64,000 nucleotides of DNA from Hymenobacter persicinus (GTDB taxonomy: Bacteria; Bacteroidota; Bacteroidia; Cytophagales; Hymenobacteraceae), in the NCBI RefSeq assembly GCF_004167665.1, contig NZ_SEWE01000018.1, positions 31,472 to 95,471 of the forward strand, given 5' to 3'. This document shows, in pieces, positions 24,863 to 34,397 of this stretch. The notes under the pieces were generated by a model. It had not been told where the DNA came from. It worked only from the letters and a program-made list of their open reading frames with translations, and did not search any database. The position numbers were made by a program, and so were the translations under genes. Each line of letters starts with the position of its first letter. The stretch's first letter is position 1.

Positions 24863-27694
24863 TCAACTGCCCCGCTTGAGCAGCAGCCCTAGCCCCACGC
24901 CGGCCAGCAGCAGCAGCAGGGCTCCTTCGTCGATGGGCACTTCAGTGGTTTTCTCGTCCAGGTCCAGGGCGGCGTTGGCGTCGAGAACCTGCTCCTGCTT
25001 ACGGCTGAGGGCGGCTTTCTGGGCGTCGTTTTCCAGGGCCAGATAGGCCGTGAACGGCGTCATGATGCGGGAGCGGAAGCTGGCCCGGATGAAGGGCACC
25101 CGCTCGGCCTCCGTGACTTCGGGGTGCAGCGTCTGCCACTGTTCCTGCCCGCGCAGCAGCAGCCCGGTTTGCCAGCGGCCAGCTGCTACGTTGCCGACCG
25201 GCAAGGCGGGCTGCCGCCCGGGGTTCAGCACTACCTCGGCCGCGTCGGTATCGGGCAGGTAGGCCTGGGCCTGGCGGGCATTGGGCCAGGCCCGCACGGC
25301 TGTCGGCGCAAGCAGCGGCGGGTTGTCGGACAGCGAAATTCCGGGCTCGTGGCGCAGAGAGTGGGCCGCTAGGCTCCCGTCGGCGGCCAGCACGTAAAAG
25401 GCGTCGCTTTCGGGGTAGGCGCTGCTCAGATCGGCAAAGTCGGTGGGCAGAATAGCCTGCGGCAGCGTGTCGGTGACGACGACCAGCACCGGGTAGGTGG
25501 GCGCAGGGTTTTGCCGGGCCGCCACCAAGGTCTGACGAATGGCCCGGTCCAGGTAGAACCCGCCCTGGTTCGGGGCCGCGTCCAGCTGCTGCTGCCAGTC
25601 GGCCCCGGCGGGCAAAGGCGTAGCGTAAGAGTTGACCAGGCTAAAGCGGGGCGAACCAACGGCGCTGGTTTGCTGCAATACCGTCAGCACCCGCTGCTTG
25701 AAGTCTGCTTTCTGCGCGGCTTTGCCAGCCGACACGTCGAGCAGAAAGTGGTAGTAGGGCTTACGCTGCACCAGGGGCAGACTTTTTTTGGCGGCGCCGC
25801 TCACGTAGGCCACTTCCCGGCCGGGCGTGGCAACGGGCGCAGTGGGCCGGGCCTGGGTGGTGTCGCCGAGCACGGTGCGCTGCCCGTCCACGGTCAGCAC
25901 AAACGGCTCCTTGTGCAGCAATTGTACGCCGGTGCGGCGCACTTCCCCGCCATTCACGGGGTACACTTTCAACGATACCGCGTTGGGCCCCGCGTAAGTC
26001 AACAGGCCCGGGTCGCGGTAGCTGTTCTCATTCACAATCTGGGCAAAAACCCAGGCGGCAGTCTTTTGCTCGGCCAGAATACCCTGCTCCCGCCGCCGGC
26101 CAATATTGAGGTAGTAGTCGCCGACCCAGCAGCCGGGCGGCAGGGCCAGCGTGGTCACGTACTCGGTCCCGCGCTGGCTAGGGTTGCGGTTGGCCACGTC
26201 CAGATTCACCCAGCTCACCCAGGCCTGCTGCCGGGCGTCGAAGGTACTGGTGCTGCTCAGGCGCTGCAGCTGCACCGCCGTGGACGGCAGCGGGGGCGTC
26301 CAGCCGCGGCGCACCCAGGGGTCGGGCTGCATCCGGCCCAGAAATACTCGCTCGAGCGTGGTGATTTTGGCGTCCGAAAGCGTGAGGTTGTCGAGCACCA
26401 GCCAGTTGAAGTACGTGGACAGATACGGCACCTGGGAGGTGGCGAAGAAGTCGTTGCGGCGTTCCTTGTGCTGCTTGACTACCTGCAGGGTCTGGCCTAG
26501 GGCCTCGGCGTCGAGGTGGTAGGTTTCGGCGTAATCAGGGCTGTAGACGTAGTCGAGGGCTCTGTGCAGGGTGGCCCGCTCGTGCAGGTAGGCGGCCGTC
26601 ACGTAGAGCGGCAGCACGGCCCAGCCCGCCAGGAAGGCGCCCGTCAGCACCCGCGCCGAGTAATAAGCCCGCAGCGCGTCGTAGTCCGTGGTCAGCTCCC
26701 GCAGGTGCACCATCATGAGCAGCAGCGGGGCCAGCATCAGAAAACCCAGCCCGATAAGAATGATGGCTACCACCGCCAGGGGCAGAAAGGGCAGAAACAC
26801 CACGAAGAAGTAGCACGTGTAGCCAAACAGCGCGCTGCGGCCCACGAACTGCGCCAGCCTCCAAGACGGCCGGGCGCTGTTGGGCAGGCACAGCAGCAGG
26901 GCATTCAGGGCGGCCAGGGCGTAAAACCAGGGGCTGGTGAAGTTGCCGAAGATGCCCTGCTCATCATGGGTGAGCCGGCCCAGGTGGCCGTTGTTGACGG
27001 CCAGCCCCAGCAGGGGCAGCACCAGGCTGACCAGGATTTTCCACAGCAGGCCCAACTCGCCCCAGCCAGCCTCCCGCCGCATCCCGATGATGTAGGCGGC
27101 CCGGGTCAGGAAAAACAGAAAGCTCAGCAGGCCCCCCATATACAGCAGGCCCCACAGCCGCCCCCAGAACGACTCCGAGCCCGCAGCCAAAGAGGACGTC
27201 GGCAGCTGAATCAGCACAAACCAAAGCACGGGCACCGCGAAAGCCAGGCTGAAGTTCAGGCCCGTGGACTGAGGCTGGTCTTCGGGCGTGACGGCCGCAA
27301 TGAGCACGAACATGGCGTGGGCCAGCGTGGGCATCAGCAGGGTAAACAGGTAGAGCAACGGCGGCGTGGGCACCATCCAGTCGGGCACCACCCGGGGCTG
27401 AATATCGTCGGCGTAGCTGAAGGCAATGAAGACGACCACCACGTAGGCCAGCAGCGCCCCCATCCCGTAGCCGACGCCCAGCAGCTCACCCCGCCGGCGC
27501 TGCCAGAGGCCGTAGTTGAGCGCCAGCGCCGCCAGCACCACCAAGCCCAGCCCCAGCCGTTGCCAGACGAGCACGCTGGCCGGGGGCAGCAGGGTATGAA
27601 TGATATTGAACTGGGCCAGGCACAGAGCTAGCAGCGCCAGGGTGGGGAGCGTGTTGAGCAGAATAATCCACTTGGGATGCAGGAGCTTGCGCAT
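24863..27694 (-). CDS. Polytopic membrane protein with VIT domain and exosortase-type C-terminal signal (MSEP-CTERM-like)
   Basis: The 943-residue product begins 'MRKLLHPKWIILLNTLPTLALL' and has about ten membrane spans in its first 390 residues. A VIT-like (vault/inter-alpha-trypsin) domain with a von Willebrand-like segment follows at about 480-830 ('LALPPGCWVGDYYLNIG', 'YYHFLLDVSAGKA', 'PVLVVVTDTLP'). The C-terminus is 'VPIDEGALLLLLAGVGLGLL' plus a basic end, the layout of exosortase substrates: short motif, hydrophobic helix, Lys/Arg. The architecture resembles the Bacteroidota MSEP-CTERM or XrtN-system VIT proteins, but the motif here is not MSEP. No exosortase gene is in the window. A strong promoter lies at 27756. 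The role is unknown. Confidence 0.75.
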   Translation of the reverse strand: MRKLLHPKWIILLNTLPTLALLALCLAQFNIIHTLLPPASVLVWQRLGLGLVVLAALALNYGLWQRRRGELLGVGYGMGALLAYVVVVFIAFSYADDIQPRVVPDWMVPTPPLLYLFTLLMPTLAHAMFVLIAAVTPEDQPQSTGLNFSLAFAVPVLWFVLIQLPTSSLAAGSESFWGRLWGLLYMGGLLSFLFFLTRAAYIIGMRREAGWGELGLLWKILVSLVLPLLGLAVNNGHLGRLTHDEQGIFGNFTSPWFYALAALNALLLCLPNSARPSWRLAQFVGRSALFGYTCYFFVVFLPFLPLAVVAIILIGLGFLMLAPLLLMMVHLRELTTDYDALRAYYSARVLTGAFLAGWAVLPLYVTAAYLHERATLHRALDYVYSPDYAETYHLDAEALGQTLQVVKQHKERRNDFFATSQVPYLSTYFNWLVLDNLTLSDAKITTLERVFLGRMQPDPWVRRGWTPPLPSTAVQLQRLSSTSTFDARQQAWVSWVNLDVANRNPSQRGTEYVTTLALPPGCWVGDYYLNIGRRREQGILAEQKTAAWVFAQIVNENSYRDPGLLTYAGPNAVSLKVYPVNGGEVRRTGVQLLHKEPFVLTVDGQRTVLGDTTQARPTAPVATPGREVAYVSGAAKKSLPLVQRKPYYHFLLDVSAGKAAQKADFKQRVLTVLQQTSAVGSPRFSLVNSYATPLPAGADWQQQLDAAPNQGGFYLDRAIRQTLVAARQNPAPTYPVLVVVTDTLPQAILPTDFADLSSAYPESDAFYVLAADGSLAAHSLRHEPGISLSDNPPLLAPTAVRAWPNARQAQAYLPDTDAAEVVLNPGRQPALPVGNVAAGRWQTGLLLRGQEQWQTLHPEVTEAERVPFIRASFRSRIMTPFTAYLALENDAQKAALSRKQEQVLDANAALDLDEKTTEVPIDEGALLLLLAGVGLGLLLKRGS

Positions 27695-27755
27695 AAGGAA
27701 CGGGCAGAAAAGGATACACTCAGTCGTCGCCGCCCAGCGTCAGGCGGAAGCGCAG

Positions 27756-27788
27756 CAAACGTATATCAAAAGAACTTTGAGTTACAAA
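27756..27788 (-). promoter_or_regulatory. Bacteroidetes-type promoter of the VIT protein gene
   Basis: On the minus strand TTTG (27788-27785) is followed after 21 bp by TACGTTTG (27763-27756), matching the -33/-7 pattern of primary sigma factors in this phylum. The ATG is 62 bases downstream. Confidence 0.75.
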
Positions 27789-27909
27789 GTTTATTTTCAC
27801 AACTACTCAGCACGCTTCATTTGTCCTTTCTTTCTGCTTGTACTTCCTACTCCCAACTGCTCCACGGCCAGGCCCTGAGCGTTTTGCTCCGCCAACCACT
27901 GCCCGGCTG

Positions 27910-28881
27910 TTAGTCTCCCAATAGATCTACTGTAAGATTTATCCCCTTCCGGTTTCCCTCACTAAAAGAACTGTAGCTGATCTTCACATGATAGTCGGCT
28001 GCTACGGGCTGGCCGTTGGTCGTCTGGGGCAACCAGTCGGCCGGCAGCAGGTTCAAGGCGCCGACCACCAAAGCCTGGTACTTCGCGTCCTTGGTCGAGG
28101 CTGGCGGCGTCACTGAACCTACCTGCATTTGATGGCCACTCGGATCGATAGACAGTGCAAATTCAGCGCTGCCTATCGGCAGGATTCGCGTTGGCATTTT
28201 CAGCTTCAGCGCTTCTAGGATTTCCTTGAGCAGCTGAGACTTACCACCCACGTACAGCAACGGATGGTTCAGTGCGGCAGATTCGCCACTAAACTGCCGG
28301 CTGGAGTCCTGCCGCCAGTACAGCAGTTGATTAGCAGAATGGTTGACTTTCTGAATCGTTACGCCGTGGTGGTCATAATACGTCCACAGACCTACCCGCC
28401 GACCAGCGGCATATACTCCCTTAGCCTGTAGTACGGCGGTAGAGTCGTCAAGATTTATGCTGAAGCCGTCCTTGCGATTAGTGCCGTTGGGCGTTGCGAC
28501 CCGAACCAAACTTTTAGGTGCTTTGAGATGATGATAGTACAGCCATTGTCCTTCCTGCAGACCCGCGTGGTAGCTACCTCGGCTGCGCAGCTTATTCCAC
28601 GGATACGATTCGTAAAAAGTACTCCACTCTCCTTCGGGCAAGCCTAGTTCGTAGTTGCCGGCAACCAAAACTGTCAGTACCGAAAAGGGGCTAGCTGGGC
28701 GGTACTTAACGTAGGAACCCTGCCGAATTGAACCGTCCGTGGTCAGCACGTTGAACTCCTCCACCGTATTGAGGTCGTTATGTACCACTTTGGGCTTGGT
28801 CGCTACCTGAGCGGCCGCTTCCCCAGCGGCCAGGGCCGCAAGCGCCAGCAAACCGGATAGCCTAAATATTCTAAGTTTCAT
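27910..28881 (-). CDS. Secreted MORN/YwqK-like repeat protein
   Basis: The 323-residue product has a signal peptide ending 'LAAGEAAAQ'. Its first 180 residues contain MORN-like phrases of the YwqK type: 'GNYELGLPEGEWSTFYE', 'GSYHAGLQEGQWLYYHH' and 'GVYAAGRRVGLWTYYDHHG'. The C-terminal part (about 210-323) contains 'FALSIDPSGHQMQVGSVTP', which recalls a TonB-C-like domain, and is otherwise unassigned. Similar proteins in Bacteroidota are predicted to be envelope proteins of unknown function. Its GC content looks clearly lower than that of the flanking genes, suggesting acquisition or relaxed codon use. It is separated from aconitase by a terminator, and its own promoter is not obvious. Confidence 0.7.
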   Translation of the reverse strand: MKLRIFRLSGLLALAALAAGEAAAQVATKPKVVHNDLNTVEEFNVLTTDGSIRQGSYVKYRPASPFSVLTVLVAGNYELGLPEGEWSTFYESYPWNKLRSRGSYHAGLQEGQWLYYHHLKAPKSLVRVATPNGTNRKDGFSINLDDSTAVLQAKGVYAAGRRVGLWTYYDHHGVTIQKVNHSANQLLYWRQDSSRQFSGESAALNHPLLYVGGKSQLLKEILEALKLKMPTRILPIGSAEFALSIDPSGHQMQVGSVTPPASTKDAKYQALVVGALNLLPADWLPQTTNGQPVAADYHVKISYSSFSEGNRKGINLTVDLLGD

Positions 28882-28909
28882 GCGTTCTTAACGCTACATA
28901 AAGTGATAA

Positions 28910-28944
28910 AAAACGGCCGCCCCAGAAACTGGAGCGGCCGTTTT
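28910..28944 (-). terminator. Terminator of the aconitase gene
   Basis: The stem AAAACGGCCGC / GCGGCCGTTTT has a 13-base loop. On the minus strand it is followed by TTTA, 31 bases beyond the stop at 28975. Confidence 0.9.
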
Positions 28945-28974
28945 AGTGATTTTATATCAGAATCAGCGCGGCGC

Positions 28975-31254
28975 TTAGAGCGTCTGGCCGGCTTCCTTCA
29001 TCCGGATCAGGTTCAGGGCCGAACCGGCTTTGAACCACTCAATCTGGCCTTCGTTGTAGGTGTGATTGAGCGTGATGAGGTCCGTGTCGCCGTCGGCGTG
29101 GTGCAGGCGGGCCTGCAGCGGAACGCCGGGGGCAAACGTGGTCAGGCCGATGATGTCGATGATATCGTCCTCTTCGATCAGGTCGTAATCGGCCTTGTTG
29201 GCGAAGGTGAGGCCGAGCATGCCCTGCTTCTTGAGGTTGGTTTCGTGAATCCGCGCAAAGCTCTTCACGATGATGGCGCGCACGCCCAGGTGGCGGGGCT
29301 CCATGGCGGCGTGCTCCCGCGAGGAACCTTCCCCGTAGTTCTCATCCCCTACCACGACCGAGCCGATGCCCTGGCCTTTGTAGTTGCGCGCTACCTGGGG
29401 TACCGTGTTGTACGGCGTGCCCTGGGTCATGCCATCCTTCACCGAGTTAGCCTCGCCGTTGAAGGCGTTGGTGGCCCCGATGAGCATGTTGTTGGAGATG
29501 TTGTCGAGGTGGCCGCGGTACTTCAGCCACGGGCCGGCCATCGAAATGTGGTCGGTGGTGCACTTGCCCTGAGCCTTGATGAGCAGACGCAGACCCATCA
29601 GGTCGGTGCCTTCCCAGGGCTTGAAGGGCTCGAGCAGCTGCAGACGGTCGGAAGTTTCCGACACGAGTACCTGCACCGCGCTGCTGTCGGCGGCGGGAGC
29701 CTGGTAGCCGGCATCCTCCACGGCGAAGCCGCGGGGCGGCATTTCCACGCCCTGGGGCTCGTCGAGCTTCACGGGGCCGTTCTTGCCGGGCAGCGTGTCG
29801 GTCAGCGGGTTGAAGGTCAGGTCGCCGGCAATGGCAAAGGCCGTCACAATTTCGGGCGAGGCCACGAAGGCGTGGGTGTTCGGGTTGCCGTCGTTGCGCT
29901 TGGCGAAGTTGCGGTTGAACGAGGTGATAATCGAGTTGCGACGCTTGGGGTCGTCGGTGTGGCGGGCCCACTGGCCGATGCACGGACCGCAGGCATTGGC
30001 CAGCACCACGCCGCCCATCTGGGCGAAGGTGTCGAGCAGCCCGTCGCGCTCCACGGTGTAGCGCACCAGCTCCGAGCCGGGCGTCACGGTGAACTCAGCG
30101 TTAACGGTCAAACCTTTCGTTACGGCCTGCTCCGCAATGGAAGCGGCGCGGGTGATGTCCTCGTACGAAGAGTTGGTGCACGAGCCAATCAAACCTACTT
30201 CCAGCTTCTCGGGCCAGCCATGCTCCTTAACGGCGGCGGCAAACTGCGAAATCGGCCAGGCGGCGTCCGGGGTGAACGGACCGTTCACGTAGGGCTCCAA
30301 CGTGTTCAGGTCGATTTCGATGAGCTGGTCGTAGTACTTGGCGGGGTCAGCGTATACCTCGTCGTCGGCGCGCAGGTGGTGGGCTACGGCGGCGGCAGCC
30401 TCGGCAATGTCGGCCCGGCTGGTGCCGCGCAGATAGTCACCCATCTTCTCGTCGTAGCTGAACACCGAGGTGGTAGCTCCGATTTCGGCGCCCATGTTGC
30501 AGATGGTGCCTTTGCCGGTGGCCGAGAGGCTGTTGGCGCCCTCGCCGAAGTATTCTACAATAGCGCCGGTACCGCCTTTCACGGTCAGGATGCCGGCCAC
30601 GCGCAGAATTACGTCTTTAGCGGAAGTCCAGCCGTTCATCTTGCCGGTCAGCTTCACGCCGATAACTTTCGGGAATTTCAGTTCCCAGGCCATGCCGGCC
30701 ATTACGTCCACGGCATCCGCGCCACCGACGCCGATGGCAATCATGCCCAGGCCGCCCGCGTTGGGGGTGTGGGAGTCGGTGCCAATCATCATACCGCCGG
30801 GGAAGGCGTAGTTTTCGAGCACCACCTGGTGAATGATACCGGCGCCGGGCTTCCAGAAGCCGATGCCGTACTTATTGGAAACCGAAGCCAGGAAGTCATA
30901 GACCTCACGGTTTTCGTCGTTGGCCACGGCCAAGTCCTCGTTGGCACCGTCGCGGGCCTGAATGAGGTGGTCGCAGTGCACGGTGCTGGGCACGGCAGCC
31001 TGGGTTTTACCAGCCTGCATAAATTGCAACAGGGCCATCTGGGCGGTGGCATCCTGCATTGCGACGCGGTCGGGGGCAAAATCGACGTAGGAAACGCCCC
31101 GCTCGAAGGACTGAGTGACAGTGCCGCCGTACAAGTGGGCGTACAGAATTTTCTCGGTCAGCGTGAGCGGGCGGCCAACAGCAGCACGGGCAGCTTCAAT
31201 ACGCTGGCCCATACCGGCATACACGGCCTGAATCATTTCTAAGTCAAACGCCAT
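28975..31254 (-). CDS. acn: Aconitate hydratase (mitochondrial-type)
   Basis: The 759-residue product has the length and order of the mitochondrial-type aconitase. The [4Fe-4S] ligands are in '[10 protein letters not shown]' and '[11 protein letters not shown]', with '[13 protein letters not shown]' and '[12 protein letters not shown]' in the active site. The swivel domain carries '[18 protein letters not shown]'. It interconverts citrate and isocitrate in the TCA cycle, in the cytoplasm. Bacteroidota often use this type in place of AcnA or AcnB. The gene is alone on its transcript, with a full promoter at 31303 and a terminator at 28910. Together with sdhCAB at 56 kb it shows an oxidative TCA cycle. 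Confidence 0.97.
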   Translation of the reverse strand: MAFDLEMIQAVYAGMGQRIEAARAAVGRPLTLTEKILYAHLYGGTVTQSFERGVSYVDFAPDRVAMQDATAQMALLQFMQAGKTQAAVPSTVHCDHLIQARDGANEDLAVANDENREVYDFLASVSNKYGIGFWKPGAGIIHQVVLENYAFPGGMMIGTDSHTPNAGGLGMIAIGVGGADAVDVMAGMAWELKFPKVIGVKLTGKMNGWTSAKDVILRVAGILTVKGGTGAIVEYFGEGANSLSATGKGTICNMGAEIGATTSVFSYDEKMGDYLRGTSRADIAEAAAAVAHHLRADDEVYADPAKYYDQLIEIDLNTLEPYVNGPFTPDAAWPISQFAAAVKEHGWPEKLEVGLIGSCTNSSYEDITRAASIAEQAVTKGLTVNAEFTVTPGSELVRYTVERDGLLDTFAQMGGVVLANACGPCIGQWARHTDDPKRRNSIITSFNRNFAKRNDGNPNTHAFVASPEIVTAFAIAGDLTFNPLTDTLPGKNGPVKLDEPQGVEMPPRGFAVEDAGYQAPAADSSAVQVLVSETSDRLQLLEPFKPWEGTDLMGLRLLIKAQGKCTTDHISMAGPWLKYRGHLDNISNNMLIGATNAFNGEANSVKDGMTQGTPYNTVPQVARNYKGQGIGSVVVGDENYGEGSSREHAAMEPRHLGVRAIIVKSFARIHETNLKKQGMLGLTFANKADYDLIEEDDIIDIIGLTTFAPGVPLQARLHHADGDTDLITLNHTYNEGQIEWFKAGSALNLIRMKEAGQTL

Positions 31255-31302
31255 AGTCAGAAGGGAAAAAGTGAAATAGGAAGGCTCTTACGAGTCGGTA
31301 CG

Positions 31303-31336
31303 CAAATATAGGCGGCAGTCGTTGCGCTACCCAAAA
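31303..31336 (-). promoter_or_regulatory. Promoter of the aconitase gene
   Basis: The minus strand reads TTTTG at 31336-31332, then 21 bp, then TATATTTG at 31310-31303. Both elements match the Bacteroidetes consensus. The ATG is 49 bases downstream. Confidence 0.8.
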
Positions 31337-31417
31337 TTTATCTTGGGACACCTACTTATAGTAAACTAACCGGCCGGCTCGGTAGTTTAGCCCCGAATTA
31401 CATTTTCTTTTGTGCCC

Positions 31418-32740
31418 ATGACCTACTCCCTTTCCCTGCGCCCCCTGCTGGCCGGCCTCGGCCTGACCCTGGCCCTGGGCGCCTGCCAGTCCGATAAGAA
31501 GCCCGACGCGGCCGCCACCGGCGAGGCCGCGGCCACTACGGCCGGCGTCCTCACCGACGGCACCTGGCGGGGCGTACTCAGCGCCCAGGGCCAGGAAATT
31601 CCGTTTCTGTTTGACGTGGCCACGGCCGGTGGCAAACCCACCGTGACGTTGCGCAACGGCGAAGAGCGCCTCAAGCTCGACGAAATCAGCACGGCCGGCG
31701 ACTCCACCACCATCCGCCTGGGCGTGTTCGACGCGGCGCTGGTGGTGCGGGCCGACGGCGCGGATAAGCTCAAAGGCGCCTGGGTGAAGTACGACGGCAA
31801 GGAGCCCTACCGGGTGGCGTTTGCGGCCACGAAGGGAGAGCAAAAGCTGTTTCCGGTGACTTCCGGCCAGCAGCCCGTTTCCTTCGACGGCACCTGGAAC
31901 GTGACGTTCGAAGGCTCCGACGGCGAAACCTACCCCGCCGTGGGCATCTTCAAGCAAACCGGCAACGACGTAACCGGTACCTTCCTGACCACGACCGGCG
32001 ACTACCGCTACCTGGCCGGGCAAGTGGATGGCAACAGCCTAAAGGTTAGCACCTTCGACGGCAGCCACGGCTTTTTGTTCACGGCCCGCAACGGCCCGAA
32101 AAAGCCCATCGACATCACCAAGGAATACGCCCCCAACACCCTGTTCGGCGACTTCTACTCCGGCAAGAAAGGCCACGAAACCTGGACCGCCGTGCCCGAC
32201 CCCAACGCCAAGCTGCCCGACGCCAATTCGCTCACCGGCATGAAGCCCGGCCAGAAAAAGCTCGCCTTCAAGTTTCCCAGCATTATGGAAGGCGGCAGCA
32301 TCTCCCCCACCGACCCCAAGTACAAGGGCAAGGTGGTGGTGCTCCAGATTCTGGGCTCGTGGTGCCCCAACTGCATGGACGAAACCAACTTCCTGGCGCC
32401 CTGGTACGAGAAGAACAAGAGCCGCGGGGTGGAAATCATCGGCCTGGGCTATGAGCGGACCGCCGACCAGCAGGTGGCCGCGCAGAAACTCAATAAGATG
32501 AAGCAGCGCATGAACATCGGCTACGATATTGCCGTGGCCGGGGAAGCCTCGGCGGATGCGGCCAGCAAGTCGTTGCCCCAGCTGGCCAAAGTGCTGGCCT
32601 TCCCCACCACCATCTTCCTCGACAAAAAGGGTGAGGTGCGGAAGATTCACACCGGCTTCTCGGGCCCCGGCACCGGCAAGTACTACCAACAGGAAATCGA
32701 CGAGTTCAACAAGACCATCGACATGCTGCTAAAGGAATAG
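31418..32740 (+). CDS. TlpA-like thioredoxin-fold lipoprotein
   Basis: The 440-residue product has a lipoprotein signal ending 'LALGAC' (Cys23). Two beta-rich halves of about 100 residues follow ('GTWRGVLSAQGQEIPFLFDV' and 'GTWNVTFEGSDGETYPAVG', evidently related). A TlpA/AhpC-type thioredoxin domain spans about 285-440 with the redox pair Cys316-Cys319 in 'GSWCPNCMD' and the cis-Pro loop 'LAFPTTIFLD'. It is expected to face the periplasm and reduce disulfides, perhaps for cytochrome c assembly or surface-protein repair. The ATG at 31418 is preferred over a GTG two codons upstream. It is a single gene, divergent from aconitase, and ends at a strong terminator. Confidence 0.88.
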   Translation: MTYSLSLRPLLAGLGLTLALGACQSDKKPDAAATGEAAATTAGVLTDGTWRGVLSAQGQEIPFLFDVATAGGKPTVTLRNGEERLKLDEISTAGDSTTIRLGVFDAALVVRADGADKLKGAWVKYDGKEPYRVAFAATKGEQKLFPVTSGQQPVSFDGTWNVTFEGSDGETYPAVGIFKQTGNDVTGTFLTTTGDYRYLAGQVDGNSLKVSTFDGSHGFLFTARNGPKKPIDITKEYAPNTLFGDFYSGKKGHETWTAVPDPNAKLPDANSLTGMKPGQKKLAFKFPSIMEGGSISPTDPKYKGKVVVLQILGSWCPNCMDETNFLAPWYEKNKSRGVEIIGLGYERTADQQVAAQKLNKMKQRMNIGYDIAVAGEASADAASKSLPQLAKVLAFPTTIFLDKKGEVRKIHTGFSGPGTGKYYQQEIDEFNKTIDMLLKE

Positions 32741-32753
32741 CAGCTGCGTTCCA

Positions 32754-32797
32754 GCACAAAAAAAGGCTTCTCCGTCCAGAGAAGCCTTTTTTTGTGC
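32754..32797. terminator. Strong bidirectional terminator
   Basis: A 19-bp perfect stem (GCACAAAAAAAGGCTTCTC and its complement) has a 6-base loop. It serves the TlpA-like gene and the convergent P450 gene. Confidence 0.95.
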
Positions 32798-32813
32798 CTT
32801 CCACTTCCGCCGC

Positions 32814-34235
32814 TTACCGCAGCCGTAGCGTCAGCGCAAAATCTCCCCGGGGGCGCAGCGTAATCAGGGGCTGGGTGGGTACCGGTGGCTGACCAGCGGG
32901 CCGCTCTACCTCGAAGTGGCGCAGCAATTCCAGGGTTACGAGCTGCATTTCGGTGAGGGCGAACTGCATGCCGATGCACAGGCGCGGGCCGCCGCCGAAG
33001 GGTGCGTAGGCAGCCGGCACCAACGGCTCCTGCCCCGGCGCAAACCGCAGCGGCCGAAACTCCGTGGCGGCGGGCCAATACTGCGGGGCGCGGTGCAGGC
33101 CGTAGATGTAGAGCGAAAACAACGTGCCCTTCGGAATGCGCAGGCCCTGATACTCGTCGTCGGCCAGCGCGACGCGGTCCACCATCCAGGCGGGCGGAAA
33201 CAGGCGCATGGCTTCCTGCACCGCGTACTGGGCCCGGCTCAGGCGGAGCAACTCCTCGAAAGTGAAGGGTGCGGGGGCAGCCCCGGGTGGACGGGAGGCC
33301 AGCACGGCGGCGGTTTCGGCACGGATGGCCGCGGCTTCCGCCGGGTGCTGGGCCAGCAGATACAGCAGCCAGGTCAGGGCGTTGGCGCTGGTTTCGTGGC
33401 CGGCAATGAGCAGAATCAGCGCCTCGTCGAGCACCTGCGCGGTGGTCATGGGCTGGCCGGTGTCCTCGTAGCGCACGTCGAGCAGCATCTGCAGCAAATC
33501 GTCGGGTGGGGCGGGCGCGCCCGGGGCGGCGTTGGCTTGGCGGCGCTGCTCAATGTAGCCGCCCAGCAGGGTGCGCAGCTCGGCCGTGAGCTGGTCGTGG
33601 TAGCGAAACTGCCCGCGCAGCCGCAGCCAGGGCTTGAGGTAGGGCTGGCGGATGGTGCGCACGTAAAACGCCTGAATCTCGGTAATCAGGCCCGCCACGC
33701 GGTCCAGCTCGGCGGCAGCGAAATTGGTGCTGAACACCGAGCGGGCAATGATGCGGAACGTGAGCTGAGTCATCAGCGCGTGGGCCGCCACCGCCACCGT
33801 CCCGCCGCTTTCGGCGGCCTGCACCCGGAGCGGAGCCAGGGTTTCGGCCACAATTTCCTGCATCAGCCCGGTGAGGCTGGCCACGCGCTGGCGGTGAAAC
33901 CCGGGCTGAATCAGGCGGCGCTGCCGCAGCCAGTCGGCACCCTCGTTGGTGAGCAGGCCGTGGCCCACGTAGCGGGCAAAACCCTGGGTGAATTGGGACT
34001 TGGCGTAGTTGCGGTGGTTTTTCTGGAGCACGTGCTGAATCAGGCCCGGGTCCTGGGTCAGCACGGATTTCTGCACGCCCCCGATGTAAAGCTGCACCGT
34101 GTCGCCGAAGCGCCGCAATGTGGTGTCGAGCACCGGCAGCGGATCTTTGGCCAGGGCAAACGAGCGGAGAATCGACTGCCAGCGCGGCACCTGGGGCAGG
34201 CGCGGCGCGCCGGAGGCAAAAGCAGAATCAGCCAT
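32814..34235 (-). CDS. Cytochrome P450
   Basis: The 473-residue product has all class marks of a P450: I-helix oxygen-activation 'ILLIAGHETSANAL', K-helix E-x-x-R in 'QEAMRLFPPAWM', the PERF-like 'ATEFRPLRF', and the heme loop 'FGGGPRLCIG' with Cys420 as thiolate ligand. It has no membrane anchor, so it is a soluble monooxygenase needing separate redox partners; none is adjacent. The closest pattern is the CYP102/CYP4-like bacterial group, which often acts on fatty acids, but the substrate is not predictable from sequence. The start at 34235 (MADSAFASG) is chosen over two upstream ATGs that add only a basic Pro-rich stretch. It is transcribed alone. Confidence 0.93.
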   Translation of the reverse strand: MADSAFASGAPRLPQVPRWQSILRSFALAKDPLPVLDTTLRRFGDTVQLYIGGVQKSVLTQDPGLIQHVLQKNHRNYAKSQFTQGFARYVGHGLLTNEGADWLRQRRLIQPGFHRQRVASLTGLMQEIVAETLAPLRVQAAESGGTVAVAAHALMTQLTFRIIARSVFSTNFAAAELDRVAGLITEIQAFYVRTIRQPYLKPWLRLRGQFRYHDQLTAELRTLLGGYIEQRRQANAAPGAPAPPDDLLQMLLDVRYEDTGQPMTTAQVLDEALILLIAGHETSANALTWLLYLLAQHPAEAAAIRAETAAVLASRPPGAAPAPFTFEELLRLSRAQYAVQEAMRLFPPAWMVDRVALADDEYQGLRIPKGTLFSLYIYGLHRAPQYWPAATEFRPLRFAPGQEPLVPAAYAPFGGGPRLCIGMQFALTEMQLVTLELLRHFEVERPAGQPPVPTQPLITLRPRGDFALTLRLR

Positions 34236-34397
34236 AGCGGGAAGGGGCATAACCCAAGGTCGGGGCGGCAAAGTACGGGCCCGGCCGCTGCGGACGGGAT
34301 GGGCGGGCTTATCTTTTTTCAAAATGTCCTCGTAAAGTAAACCCGGAGCCCCTTAACGGTTCCATTCCGCCCTTTCCCAACCCAAACCATCTTTCTT

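Noticed and set aside
28903..31242. 779-codon open frame on the plus strand across aconitase
   Set aside because: It is a shadow of the aconitase gene, which has full catalytic motifs. The shadow translation has no recognisable fold.
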